The notes: generated by a model from the sequence alone, not told the origin. A DNA stretch of 64,000 nucleotides from Sorex araneus (GCF_027595985.1 NC_073306.1:189166500-189230499); one strand, 5' to 3'. Shown: positions 35,049-47,224, numbered from the stretch's first letter. Made by a program: numbers and translations.

Positions 35049-36376
35049 AGTTGTAAGTACTTTATTATCTTTTGGGTCTAGATTTCTTCTTGTCTACTAT
35101 GTCCCTACTCATTTGTTACCCCCAATTGTGTTTGGCAGATTGGAGTGTAATCATAATTTCTCAATATAATTACTTTCATAGAAACATACCTAGAATTTAG
35201 TGAATACATTTTGATGAAAAAAAACATATCCATGTCCTAAATAATATGGGGAATAGAATTTCTGACCATGTTAGCTTTTCACAGCAAAATAAGGATGATT
35301 TAAAATTTATCATTCCTATACTCAATAACTCAGAAAATTATGACCTCTATTGGTAATGACCCAAACCTACCAACTAACATTAATTTTGCTACTAACATTA
35401 TTTTTGAAACAAAAATATTGCAAGGAAATTCCAATTTTCTACTTCAGTCATAAATTCTTTAATTTTATACTCCCATTATACCTACCTCAGAATATAAAAC
35501 TCTCCATTTTCTTTTTTCTGGAATAAACACATTTCCTGATCAAATTTTACCAAGAAGGTACAATTTTTACAGAAGACTTAGACAAAAACTAATAGAAAAA
35601 AATTAAATAACATTACATTGAAGATTTTTTCCTTTAAATTTTAATCACAAAATCTGTATTGGGGTATTATGGTTATACTGATAAACAATTTTATGCCTAA
35701 AATTATATTTGCCCACATCCACCACCTAAATGTCTATAGCCTTTAACCACATCAAATTGTCTAAGTCCCTTGAGTCTCTTCTCCTTCTATTGCTTGACAA
35801 CTCAGTTCTACTGTCAATAATTTATTGGCTATTATAGAAATAAAACAAACCTTAAATAAGTAAGCAAACATTTCTAAAATGTTGAAAATATGCATAGTTT
35901 GAAAAACATCAAAATTCTCTCAAAAATATTTTACTGACATTGTTAGCCATGTATTGGAAATAGATTCAGAAAAAAACACTGATTCTCTAGCATCAATTAC
36001 TGAAGGCTATTTTGACAGTAAGTATTTTCTCTACAGTATCTATTCTCTCAATTTATGGTTCACATTTCAACTCTAAATCCTTCATTGATAATTTCAAATT
36101 TATTTTCCTTATATGTCTAAATGACCAGTTTTCAAGTAGTATCAAGCTGACATTGTATTACATATACTATTGCTTTTTAGTCACATTTTCTATCTATCCA
36201 CTTTGATGAACGTGAACTACATAGGCTACCATTGTGAGCTTCTGTTGTTGTGCTTTTAGATATGTTTGATATTAGACCATGCTTTATATTGTCATCCATT
36301 AAATATTGCAGCTGTCTTGATTTCTCTCCGTGTTTACCATCCTCACTGAAACAAGAGAATAGAAATTTAACAAACT
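35049..36376. other. AT-rich unique DNA
   Basis: No gene or repeat recognised. Confidence 0.4.
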
Positions 36377-36524
36377 AGGAATGGACTGATAATGCAATAG
36401 TCTGGAGAGGTCTGGGCTCAATCTCCATCATAGCTGGTCCACTGAGAATCCCAGAGAGCAACTTCCATCCATCAAGTCAAACAATAGCCTGTGAGCACTG
36501 CCAGCTGTGACCCCCAAACCTAAA
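36377..36524 (+). mobile_element. Type A SINE, strongly diverged
   Basis: GGAATGGACTGATAATGC head, GGGCTCAATCTCCATC in the B-box position, GAGCACTGCCAGCTGTGACC near the end. Confidence 0.55.
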
Positions 36525-36831
36525 AATGAAAAAGACAAAAACAAAGAACAGAAAACTTATCAAATAGTCCTTGAACTGTATGTGCATTTCTGATTTGTAA
36601 TCCCAGCAGAATTTTTATTCTCTAGTCTTGCTTTATTTGAATGATGCAAATTGTTAGTGTCCTGATCATCTGAACTGCAGTACTCAATTGTATTTTAATT
36701 AATATTTGAATTTTTGAGTTGATGTGTTTTTTGTTTACAATTTGATGACCAACAAAGCTGAACTCATAAATATGTGTTTGCTGTTTCCATGCTGTTTCCA
36801 TGTTCATCTAATTACTACTGTGTACTGAAGT

Positions 36832-36958
36832 TTGGTTGTGCAGGCCCAGAAGTGCTGGGGTTTCTCCAGCTCACTCTAGTAGTGCTACCAACACTATGTT
36901 AGACAGTTCTGGGAACCATCTAGCATGCAAGACTTGCGCTTTGCCCAGTGATCTATTG
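36832..36958 (-). mobile_element. Possible old tRNA-SINE
   Basis: AAGTGCTGGGGTTTCTCC, GTTCTGGGAACCATCTAGC, ATGCAAGACTTGCGC and CAGTGATCTATTG resemble an inverted, degraded SINE head. Confidence 0.4.
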
Positions 36959-36960
36959 TA

Positions 36961-38165
36961 AAAAACTAAAGCTCGCCAAGGGGCACGAGCACTCGCGGGC
37001 TCTCCGGGTGGCTCTGTCTCACCGCCCGCGTCCGGTGCCCCGGAACCGCTGTGTGTGCTGTTGGTCAAGGGCAGGCGATGGAAGGAAGAAGTCCAGACTG
37101 GTTGCTCGATCAGTTTATTTCATTCTCTCTCCCCGCTTCTCTCCCGGCTCTCGGTCTCTCTCTCAGGATCTGTGGATCTGGCTCTCGTGGATCTGGCCCC
37201 GTGGATCTGGCCAATGGATCTGGCCCTCCAACCCACTCTTACAGCGTAGTTAAATCTCCACAGCATGAGGGGGTTGGGGCATACATATAGGTGTGGTCAC
37301 CATCAATAGGGTAAGGTCCTTTCCCTTAGGGGATGCTTCTCCTAGGACTTAATTCTCTTTCAGCAGGAGGATCCACCCAAGGGCGGAGTCCCATGAATGT
37401 GTTTCTCTTCTCCTCAGCCAGCAAACATATAAGAATTCATAATATTAATTATTTTGTATGGACACAATAAGAGATGCATTAAAGCTTATAGAATTGCTCT
37501 CTTGGGGCCATCTCAATCTCAGACTACAGTGCTCAGGCCAGATCAGTCTTTCCTATCCCTGGCAGGGTCCCAGTCTCATAATTACTATTGGATCATGACA
37601 GCATTTGTCTATGATCAAGCTCTTAACTTATAGTTAAGAATTAGGCACTTTGGCCAGGCCCATCTCGATGCCAGGGTAGCACATAACTTACCGCTTGCCC
37701 TGGATCTTTCCCGTCCCATGTCGGGAACCCTACTTTGGGGTGCTAGGAACTGAGGGCAACTGAGGCTTAAGTGGAGAAAGCAGATGCCCAGGAGGGAATA
37801 ATATTCGAGGCCAATTAATTCCCAAGTTATAAAAACATAATATTGTCTTCTTGTGTCTATACAAAACAGACATAGCTTTAAAGTAAATTATTCAAAAGGC
37901 ACAAGAAGAGGAGAAAGGCAATATTAACTTATATAATATAAATTCAGTATCCTAGGAAGCTCTGACCTTACAAATTAGCAGAGTCAGATTAAGGGAAAGC
38001 CACGAATTAACTCTTTTAGGGAAGAGAGCATGGAGAAGTGATTATAGCTAAACAAAGGGATGGGAGAGATTCGGGAACACCTTGATGGGTGAGACTGGGG
38101 TAAGCCTAAACTCCGGGAAAAACCGGGACAAGCTACTTGTGGCAAGGGGGGAAAGGACAAAGTAA
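36961..38165 (-). mobile_element. Probable ERV-derived segment
   Basis: About 1.2 kb of GC-richer, complex DNA between SINEs. On the minus strand an AATAAA at 37119-37114 is followed by GC-rich sequence rich in CpG (about 36970-37060), like an LTR R-U5. Further left-to-right on the plus strand, CATGTCGGGAACCC at about 37717 resembles an LTR edge of the type seen at 12508. No PBS, coding remnant or TSD could be fixed, so the boundaries are approximate. Confidence 0.4.
37166..37226. repeat. Short tandem GTGGATCTGGCC repeat
   Basis: Four to five imperfect copies of a ~14 bp GGATCTGG-containing unit within the ERV-like segment. Confidence 0.8.
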
Positions 38166-38203
38166 TGTCATCCTACAATCTATCTCTCATGCCCATTGAA
38201 GTA

Positions 38204-38415
38204 GCACCTTAGCAATGTTGTCCCTATTGTTCATTAATTTGCTTGAGCTGACACCAGTAATGTCTCCATTGTGACACTTGTTGTTACTGTTTTTAGCATA
38301 GCAAATAGTCCATGGTAGCTTGCCAAGCTGTGCTGTGCGGGCAGGGACCAAGGAATCGAGCCTGGGTCGGCCGTGTGCAAGGCAAACGCCCTACCCGCTG
38401 TGCTATCACTCCAAT
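38204..38415 (-). mobile_element. Type B SINE with TSD
   Basis: Inverted copy from TTGTTCATTAATTTGCTTGA through AGTAATGTCTCCATTGTG to a complete head ending TGCTATCACTCCAATC. Part of the middle is deleted: the AAGCTACC block is followed directly by the head. CCCATTGAAGTA (38192-38203) and CCCAATGAAGTA (38416-38427) flank it. Confidence 0.92.
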
Positions 38416-38899
38416 CCCAATGAAGTAAGTTTTTTTACTGCAAAGATATATTTATTAAATCAATTTTATAAACAGTTTCAAAGAAGAAGCAAAACCTTAA
38501 GAAATTCCATATGTTTTATGGTAAAATATTAAGTTTCAATAGAAATCTAGCTAAAATTTTATTTCCAAAGTTAAAAGATTAACTTATTGAGTTATGATGT
38601 TCCTTTGCAGAGCTACATTATGGACCAATAGTGTTTATTAATCAAATAAAATACTAGTAAAATGGAGACATTTCAAATTATTCAGTCTTTAAAAAGCATT
38701 AAGTATTTAACAACTCAATATTGCTCTCAGTACCAGGGTACTTATCATGCATTGGACCAAAGTTTTGATAACTCATTGTGGCAAATTAAAACATTTTAAA
38801 TAACACAGGTATGTACTATCCTCTCAAGTTTTGGAAGACTATGAGGATAAATAGTGTTCATTCTTTCCTTTTTTCCTTCCCTTTTAAAATGTAATCTTC

Positions 38900-39369
38900 G
38901 CCCTCGGCCCAGATGAAATCTGGAGCAGCCGTGAGCAACGCAGCTCCTCTGCTCCTTAAAGACTGTGATCCGGGAGGTCTACTAACCCATTTTGGCACCC
39001 AGAGACTTATAGAAATGCATCTAGACTGTGAGCTGAGCTATGATCTCATGCTGCCCGGGGAGGAGGAAGGATTTTCTCTCCAAATACTTTCCTTCTATGG
39101 GGAAGAGAGCAGTGGCAGCAGCATCGCCCATGTGGCATCCGCCATTTTCTAGGACTCACAACCCAGAGGTACAGCTTGTAGTGGTGTGGCGCACGAGAGA
39201 TCACGGAAAGGGGGTGTTACCGGCACGCCCTGGGCCCAGATGAGATCCGGAGCCACCGTGCACTCGACACGGCTCCTCTGCTCCTTAAAGACTATGATCC
39301 AGGAGGTCTACTAACCCGTTTGGGCACCCAGAGACTAATAGAAATGCATCTAGGCTGTAAACTGAGCTA
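38900..39369 (+). repeat. Internal direct repeat of ~142 bp, 327 bp apart
   Basis: GCCCT(C/G)GGCCCAGATGA starts at 38900 and 39227. Both copies continue CTCCTCTGCTCCTTAAAGAC, GGAGGTCTACTAACCC and AGAAATGCATCTAG, then diverge after about 142 bp. The same arrangement is found at 60836-61290. Confidence 0.88.
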
Positions 39370-39747
39370 AAACAACAGAAATCCAAAACCATGCGACCGT
39401 GATATCGGGATCCTATAATCTTCATTCTCAACAATGGAAAACAAACTATCAAATGATTCCTTTTTTGCAGGTTTGATTGTTGGGGGAAAATTACAAATAA
39501 TAATAGTCAGTATCCTGTTGAAATATTGAATGTATCCAAAGTACAGAGAGAATAAAGTGAAAATCATTGGCCACTCAGGTGAGGGGATGCGGGGGCATGG
39601 GAGGGGCCTATATTGGGGTTCTTGGTGGGGGAACAAGTGCACTAGTGAAGGAATGGGTGTTTGATCATTATATGACTGAGACTTAAACCTGAAAGCTTTG
39701 TAACTTTTGTCACGGTGATTCAATAAAATAAAATTTAAAAAATAAAT
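38900..39747 (+). mobile_element. Half-L1-family retroposon, 848 bp, with TSD
   Basis: Bounded by AAAATGTAATCTTC (38886-38899) and AAAATGTAATATTC (39748-39761), one mismatch in 14. It begins GCCCTCGGCCCAGATGA, and that same start recurs at 39227 (see direct repeat). It ends with an L1-like 3' UTR (CAATGGAAAACAAACTATC, TTGAATGTATCCAAAGTAC, AGCTTTGTAACTTTTGTC, GTGATTCAATAAAATAAAAT) and an A-rich tail. No coding capacity. Confidence 0.8.
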
Positions 39748-39921
39748 AAAATGTAATATTCATGATTACAATACTGTTAAATGTAATGTTACAGGCATAT
39801 AATGTACTATATGTACATATAATATGCTATATCTCTTCACCACTTCTCTTAAATACTTAATAGAATCCTCTAGTGAAGTCAGCTTTTCTGGACATTTCTT
39901 TTTCTGTTTGTTTGTTTGTTT

Positions 39922-40085
39922 GGTTTTGCTTTTGGGGTCGAAACCGGAAATGTTCATTCTCACGGGTTCTCCTGGCTCTGCCCTCAGGAATTACTCCTGG
40001 CGGTGCTCATGTGATGCTAGAGATCAAACAAAGATTGGATGCGTGCAAGGCAAATGTCCTACCTGCTGCACTATCAATCCAAACC
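39922..40085 (-). mobile_element. Type A SINE with TSD
   Basis: Inverted: TTTTGCTTTTGGGGTCG, GGCTCTGCCCTCAGG, GATGCTAGAGATCAAAC, GCACTATCAATCCAAACC. Part of the body near CATATGG is lost. TTCTGGACATTTCTT-like copies flank it (39886-39900 and 40086-40101). Confidence 0.9.
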
Positions 40086-40191
40086 CTTCTGGGACATTTC
40101 TTCATACCAATGATTTTGATCAGTAATTCAATCTTTTTACTAAATATTTATTTGCCCAAATTTTTTTCCTTATGTTTCTTTAGTTATTTGA

Positions 40192-40350
40192 AATAAAACA
40201 AGTTTATTTGGAAAATCAGGGGAGAGAAATAGAGTACAAAATGTGCTCAAGAGAGAACACAGGCTTCTCAGAGTTGACAGACAAAAGCACACATCCCTAG
40301 GAAGGATGCGGGCAAAAGTTCTCTGTGAATAAGTACACATGTAGGGGGGA
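40192..40350 (-). repeat. Unnamed interspersed repeat, copy 2
   Basis: AATAAAACAAGTTTATTTGG, AATGTGCTCAAGAGAGAACA and CAGGCTTCTCAGAGTTGAC parallel the element at 33515. Orientation is assigned by analogy with copy 1. Confidence 0.4.
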
Positions 40351-40813
40351 ATAAGAGGAAGTGTAATATCTCTGTATGATTCATTCTTGGCAAGCTACAT
40401 GAGTTTAGAAAATGATCAATGTTTCTAGGTTACCAATTTTGTTTACAGAGACTTGCACAATATATTTTATACCTTTTATTCCAATGGCATCTATACCTTG
40501 TCATTTCTAATTTGGTTATTGTCAATCTCTTTCCTGTCCATCTTCATTAACTGAGATAGCAATTAATAAATTTTATCTTCTAAAAACTGTATTTAAAATA
40601 TATTTATTCTTTAATGTAGCTCTGGTCTAATTTGGTTTTTCTTTTCTTTTCCTACGATTCTGTTTATTTTTTTCTAGATTCTTGAGTTCTAGAGCTAGGT
40701 TTAATTTTTCAGATACTTCTTACTTTTAAATTAACAATGCAGCTATAAAGTTATCTCCCTCTTAGTCCTTCTTTTGCTGCTTTTTTCTTGGAGGAGGGTG
40801 GTAATTTTATTTT

Positions 40814-41165
40814 GTTTTGTTTTGGGTCACACTCAACTACACCCAGGGCTTATCATCAATGAGCTCAGGGATCGTTTCTTTTCTTTTTTTTTTTTTTTTT
40901 TTGCTTTTTGGGGTCACACCCGGCGATGCACAGGGGTTACTCTTGGCTCTGCACTCAGGAATTACTCCTGGTGGTGCTCAGGGGACCATATGGGATGCTG
41001 GGAATCGAACCTGGGTCGGCCGCGTGCAAGGCAAACGCCCTACCTGCTGTGCTAACGCTTCAGCCCCACAGGGATCATTTTTTATGATACTCAGAAGATC
41101 ACAAATAGTGCCAGGGATTTTTGCAAGCAAGTATCTTCTCCAAGTTCAATCTTACATCGTACTAG
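40814..41165 (-). mobile_element. Old type A-like SINE split by a younger one
   Basis: Left part GGGTCACACTCAACTACACC, CAGGGCTTATCATCAATGAG; right part GATACTCAGAAGATCAC, AGTGCCAGGGATTTTTGC, AAGCAAGTATC. The two halves are separated by the insertion at 40878-41068. Confidence 0.6.
40878..41068 (-). mobile_element. Type A SINE nested in an older SINE
   Basis: Near-consensus: long T run, GGGGTCACACCCGGCGATGC, GACCATATGGGATGCTGG, ATCGAACCTGGGTCGGCC. CAGGGATCGTTT (40866-40877) and CAGGGATCATTT (41069-41080) flank it. Confidence 0.95.
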
Positions 41166-41254
41166 CCCCTGTTGTGTTTTGACATGTGGTTTCTTTTGAA
41201 ATATAGTTGGTCTCAATGTATATTCTAAGTTCCTTTCAATTTCTTTAGGCTATT

Positions 41255-41420
41255 TGTTGTTCAATAATGTGTTATCAATGGAATACCACTTGGCTGAAAA
41301 GAAAAGAAAAATATTCAATATGCTGCATTGTGGATGGATCTGGAAAATAAAGTTAGTTAGAAGGAAAGATTTAGTCTTATTTCGTTCATCATACATTCTA
41401 CATAAAATGAAGGATAAAAT
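41255..41420 (+). mobile_element. Ancient L1 3' end fragment
   Basis: GGAATACCACTTGGCTGAAAA, GCATTGTGGATGGATCTGG, AAAATAAAGTTAGTTAG follow the mammalian L1 late ORF2/3' UTR order on the plus strand. Confidence 0.6.
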
Positions 41421-41514
41421 AAACAAAGACATTTTGCTTATATTTTTTCTTATACAATGCCTTTTTTTCCTTTTTTGTTAGTTAAGTCTGTGCATTCACT
41501 GAATTTATCATGTG

Positions 41515-41556
41515 CATGTGTGTGTGCATGCATACACACACACACATAGACACACC
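41515..41556. repeat. TG/CA dinucleotide cluster
   Basis: GTGTGTGTGCATGCATACACACACACACA (given only partly here as TGTGTG then CACACA): adjacent TG and CA runs form an imperfect inverted repeat around GCATGC. Confidence 0.85.
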
Positions 41557-44409
41557 CCACATACTCCTTAATTCCTTCACTCAAAGCAGAAAAGGGTTTT
41601 TATTTGATTTATTATAATTTCTGGAGAAATTGAACTTTACAGTTGTTAAGTGTACAAATATATAAAGAATAGTTTGTTTCTACTATAATTTTGCTCCTGT
41701 GACATGCACATTATTCTATAACCTTTGTGTTATGTTCATAATTAGCATTATACACAGTCATTAAGATTGCTTGTTAACTAAAAATTGCAGCTAAATTATA
41801 AGTCACTTTAAGGAGATGCTTTTTATACCCAGTAATGAAAGGCTTGTACAGACAATTCAGGAATATGCATTCCGTATAAACACTTAGTGTTGGTACAAAC
41901 TTTCATCACAATATAACAGCCTGTTGAAGTGTAGATCTACAATTAAGACATTACTGGTCAATGAGGACAAATTGTTATAGCCTTAACTCTGGTTTATACT
42001 ATTCAAATGCCTGACATTTCTTTTATTTTAAAACTTTTTATTGATTGTATGACTCAAATTGCTTATAAAAATAATCAGTTAAATAAAAATCTCATTTCTA
42101 AAATCTAAATATTTGATAACAATTTTATTTTATTTCATCATAAATTACTCCACTTTGCTTAAACTTACATCAGTAATTATCATCAGTAACTTTTATTCAC
42201 GCAAATACAAATTATTACAGATGAAGGTAGGAATAGATAAAATTTTTCATTAAATTAAAAAGCAGTAAAAAAGATATATCTGTAAGGTTTGTGGAAATAC
42301 TTATGTGACCTCAACATACGTGGCATTAAGCATGGCATTCTATACTGCAATATCCAACTCTTTTTTTTCCCTAAAATTCAGTTTTTCTACATTCTACATA
42401 TTTGCTTTATTATCATTTCTCTGCAGACTAACATCCTGTGCTTCTTAGTCCAAAGGGGTGGAAACTAGTCAACCAATGGCTTTGGGATTTCAGCAGGGCA
42501 ACTCAAGGTTTTCTATTTTTCAACCAACATTTTAAGTAATAGTATCAAAAGGCCTCAGTTTAAAAGTCTTTACTTCTCTATCTATCCACCTGCAGCCACG
42601 GGTGTACAATCATAGAAAAGAAATATTGGTACATGGAATCAAATCTGTGGGTAGAGTAGGTAGTTTCCAATTTTCAGAAATGAGGGTTGTACCGGTACAC
42701 AAATGCACGCTCACCCAATTTTGGTTATTTTCTATTATTATTAGCTAGCAAATTTTGATTAACTTAAGATGAATTGAGACATTTTCTCATGTGATATGTG
42801 TAATTTCATGTCCAGCAACTTTTGACTATTTCCCCAGTCCTGGAGTTGGCCAACTCTTAGGGCTGATTTGATAAATTGGTCCCATATTGGATGCTACACG
42901 ATAACCAGCTCGCTGATTTCCATGTCATTTGACCTAAAACACTATTTCTTAAGCACATAATCAACTACATAGTGAAATCTCTAGGGTTATCTTCTAGATT
43001 CCCCATTGTTCTTGTGCTGGAGTTAGCTATTTCTTCCAAGAATTCTAGGGCATTTAAAAATGCAGAATGTTATTCATACACTAAGATCTAGGTGCCAAGT
43101 ATGCTTATGATGGCAGTGACAATTTAAAATTAGATTCATCTTTCTCCTTAGCTCATAACTCTAATTTTCTTATGGATCTAAAACTAATAAAATCTTCCTT
43201 GAGTTTCTCAACTACTCAGCTGCTTTTAGCTGCTGTTTATGAATGAATCAGCAACTGACTTTTTCAAGCACTGTTTGTGATGAAAAGGAGATGTAATAGT
43301 CACTGTTATTTGTCTTTCAGTGGACTTTGAGAAGAATAAAAAATTCCTGCTTTCCAGAATATTTTGTGTCCATGTGCATGTGCATGTATGTATATGTGTG
43401 GGGGTTGTACATACACACATAGTTATATATAAATTTCAGTTTGAAGTTTATAGGGTAGGAAGAAACAATACAGAGTTTACTTTTTAATCTTGTGAGATAG
43501 AATTTGGAAATTCTTCAAAAAGAATAAAAATATTCACTTTAGATAATATTAAATAAGTCAAAAAGGCCAAATTTTTTATGGTTTTATTATTGATCATTAA
43601 TTGTTTATGCTTGGGCACCTACATTTCTGATGTTTTTCCTAATAACATCAATAATCCCAAACTTGATATATTATGCATTTTGAATTAATATATTCTTAAT
43701 TCCAAACTGGCATTATTTCAAATGAAGCTATTCACAAGAAAGGATGGAAATAATGCAACACACTAATTATAGATAGGATTTAAGTTGGGAAATATGTGCT
43801 TGAATAGGAGACAGCATATTCTCTGAAAATCTGTGATCCTTATTTCAATAGTTTTGTTTAGGTTAATCATTGGATCCTGTGAAGCTTATATACATACTAA
43901 CATAGTACTTGGAATAAACACTTTACTCAAGTCTGGCAAAAATAAACATAATGAACGGGAAATGATAGATTATCTATCTATAATATAGATTAATGAATAT
44001 GCTTAAACAGAATACAAAAGTCACCAACTCTTCCTTTCCTTGTAGAATAACCCTGCAAAATGTAAGGTTTGAGGTATTTAAACTTTTCTGACTAGGCTTT
44101 GCTCTTTGATTTTAATTTTCAACACAAATACACAAACAACACTACTCATTCAATAAAATTTAGACATGATCCAAATGACCCTAAAATATATTAAAAGCTC
44201 AAAGGTAAATTTCACAGAATAAAAATTAACAGGCGAATCCCAGGTCATTAATAATTGTAAAGGTATAAAGTATCTAATAAAATATATGTGTGAAAAAGAA
44301 AAACAAAAATATATATACATATATATGTGCGAGGCATAAGCTTTAACATAAGACAAACCAGGCATATCTTAAAAAGCAAAAAATTATTGATGGCTGGAAA
44401 ATATTTTTC
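41557..44409. other. AT-rich unique DNA, ~2.9 kb
   Basis: No gene, SINE or recognised L1. A small CATGTGCATG cluster lies at about 43375-43395. Confidence 0.4.
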
Positions 44410-44473
44410 ATACTAGTGCCCGCTCGAGCATATCGATGAATGACGGGACGACAGTGCTACAGTGCAGTGCTAC
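44410..44473 (+). mobile_element. Type B SINE, 3' fragment
   Basis: Only the last ~64 bp: TAGTGCCCGCTCGAGCATAT, CGGGACGACAGTGCTACAG, TGCAGTGCTAC. Strongly 5'-truncated. Confidence 0.85.
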
Positions 44474-44799
44474 TTAAAATTCAGTCTAGTAAGAGATCTG
44501 AATATAGAGAATAATAGGAAAATGTGGTTCAAGTAAAACTTGTAAAAATTTTGATTAAAACTAGATTAATTGACCTATTCTTCACTTTATAACCTATGCA
44601 GAAAGCAGTTTATCTCTGGCTAAAGAAATTCTTTTGTAGTGGAGTTCATGCCCAATTGAATCAGCTTAATCAATGACTGAATAAATAGCAGTACTCCTAC
44701 ATTAAAAAGAAATAAATAAATACAATAACTCTTTTTTCAAAAAAAGTAAAAATATTGGAAATATTCAGCTGTTAATTATTTATTCTCTAGTGAATTTCG

Positions 44800-45057
44800 A
44801 ACTGGAATGATAACACAGCAGGTAGGGCGTTTGCCTTGCACGGTGCCAACCAGGGTTTGGTTCCTCCATCCCTCTCAGCGAAGAGCCCAGCAAGCTACTA
44901 AGAGTACCTCACCCACAGGGCAGAGCCTGTCAAGCTACCCATGGTGTACTTGATGTGCCAAAAACAGTAACAACAAGTCTCACAATGGAGACATTACTGG
45001 TGCCCACTTGAGCAAATCAATGAACAACAGGACAACAGTGCTATAGTGCTACAGTGT
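44800..45057 (+). mobile_element. Type B SINE
   Basis: Full length: GAACTGGAATGATAACACAGC, GGGCGTTTGCCTTGCACG, GAGCCCAGCAAGCTAC, AACAACAAGTCTCACAATGG, tail GTGCTATAGTGCTACAGTG. Confidence 0.95.
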
Positions 45058-45314
45058 TAATGAATTTCATTGATGTGACATCATCTTGACTGTTTTAAAC
45101 TTATACCATTATATTTGTGGAAAACCTAAAATCTGACTCCAATCAATTGCAGTGGAAGAAAATATTAGACTCTGTAACTCACTAACATTCTGCTTGCAAG
45201 TGTCTAAAATCCACAAGATGTGTAATATTCTGCTATACAAAACTAGAAAATGAGAAAAATAGATGTTTTAAATTTTTAAAAATTTCTTTTATGTTCTATT
45301 TTTTTTTAGTGAGC

Positions 45315-45400
45315 TAGAGTTATTTTATTAAGGAAGGGCACTAAGGAGAACACAGACTAAGAGAGAGAAGAAAAGACAAACAACTTCTATCTAAAATTTC
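45315..45400 (-). repeat. Unnamed interspersed repeat, copy 3 (weak)
   Basis: AGAGTTATTTTATTAAGGAA, GGGCACTAAGGAGAACACAG, ACTAAGAGAGAGAAG partly match copies at 33515 and 40192. Confidence 0.3.
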
Positions 45401-45434
45401 TTTAAGAAAAGTTTGGCAACTCTGGTGGATGGAT

Positions 45435-45562
45435 GTATTTTGGAATATTGTAATATTGTGTGACTGACACTGACCATGAATAACTTTGTAACTGTGTATA
45501 TCATGGTGATTCAATTAAACAAAGAAAAAGAGAAGATAAAAAAAGAAAAAAAGGAAAAGGCA
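45435..45562 (+). mobile_element. L1 3' tip
   Basis: TATTGTGTGACTGACACTG, CATGAATAACTTTGTAACTG, TATCATGGTGATTCAATTAA, then a purine/A-rich tail. Confidence 0.7.
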
Positions 45563-45639
45563 ATTCCAGAAAAGAGTTCTGCGATGTGTAAGGAAGAGTC
45601 TTTATGCAACCCGGGGGAAGCTCTGGGCGACTCCGGAAG

Positions 45640-45775
45640 TGTTTGTTCTGGGCATGAGCAGTGTATTTGGCTCAAACAACCCACCCAGTTTGCTTCCCTG
45701 GCACTGTATATGATTCCCTAGAACAGCCAAAGTGAGCCCTAAGCACACAGGTGTAGCTCCAAACCCCCAAAAGTA
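45640..45775 (+). mobile_element. Type A-like SINE, old
   Basis: Mostly the body: CTGGCACTGTATATGATTCC, GTGAGCCCTAAGCACACAG, GTGTAGCTCCAAACCCCC. The head is decayed. Confidence 0.5.
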
Positions 45776-46605
45776 AACAAAAACTATCAAATGCTCCTCA
45801 AACTTTGTCTTAAAGGTCCCCCTGGGAAGGCCAGGTACGTATAGTGATAATAATCACCAAATGGAAATAGCAAATGTATAAATATAGAAATAAGTCCACA
45901 AAAATTTTATGAAAAGCAAGTATATAATAGGGTTTAATAAAATGCAGAATTTGTTGTCTTTCTAGCAACAAGTACTATGGCTGCTTAAATATATTTCATA
46001 AATCATGATTAAAGTCTAGAAATGGCTAAGATGAAATTAAACCTTGTCTCTTTTTGTAATTAACCTAATGTAACGAATTGTCATATATAACTTAGTTATT
46101 CAAGCCCACAAATATTAACCTGTAAAAGGGGACATTAATGAATTATTTTTAGTTTATTCCTATTTGTGAATACATAATGAGGAGACATTTTCTGGGCCAT
46201 TACAGCAACAAAAAAGAAAGAAAAGGCAATTAATCAAAATGTGAGTTTATTAAGACAGAAGCAGACGTAACAACTCTATTTGTACCTCAGTTATTAAGTA
46301 TTTCTAAAAAATGCCTAATGAGTAAAAACGTTTTGATTTATAAATAATACAAGTAATAGTTAGATTAGTTGCTATTTCTATATTAGAAAAATTTTATTAA
46401 CAAAATAAACTGGCAACATTTGTGAGCTTTTAAAATTCCTGTACCATATAAGACTTACATGTCTCCTGTGTCTTTAAAATTTGTTAAATATATATTAACG
46501 GAAGAATAGCTGAAAATTAAATAGCACTAGAAAAGATACATAAGTATATCTGCATTTTGTTAGGCCAGTCATTGTGTTGTAGGCATGATGGTTTAGTGTT
46601 TGACT
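45776..46605. other. AT-rich DNA, nothing recognised
   Basis: No supported gene or repeat. Confidence 0.4.
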
Positions 46606-46685
46606 ATGTGTAAACAGGGATCAAATTCAGGGCTTTGCCCATACTGGGCATGTACCCTGCCCTTGAGCTACCTCTCTAGTACCTA
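46606..46685 (-). mobile_element. Possible old tRNA-SINE head
   Basis: GGGATCAAATTCAGGGCTTTG, GGGCATGTACCCTGCCCTTG and AGCTACCTCTCTAGTACC resemble an inverted tRNA-derived head. Confidence 0.4.
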
Positions 46686-47224
46686 CCTCTTATCAAGTTT
46701 TAGTAAATTTTACAGTCTTAGCTCTACTTATGTCAGCCCTTTAAACTAATATGTTCTAAATTGTATTGGTTTCATAGCTCAATGTGTACTGTGAAAGTGA
46801 GGAATTATATTTTTCCCTTCCGAGTTAAAAATTAAAAGTAACAAATGGGTAATATTTACTAACATTGTTACGAACAAGAATTTGTAAATCTAAAGAGTTT
46901 AATATTGAGCTTTGCAAGCACTTTGTTCCTTTGCAACCTTCTCTTGCCTGTATGTACAAGGGACAGAGATGAATGGCATTATTTGTTTAGTGCCCTTAGG
47001 AAGAAATTAAATATTTATTCAAAGTATGTTTTTCACCTTGATAACAAATCCAATAAACAAGGGCTTTGATTAATGAATATTAGCATTTCTTATTGTAAGA
47101 TGTATGGATTACTTATAGCTTGGAGGCAGTTTTAGGCCCAGCTTTGTGGAGGAGAAAATGACATTAGTTTTGGCATTGAAGAGTTTAAGAAAAGGTTTCT
47201 GGGACAGAAGTGGAAAGGTTATAT

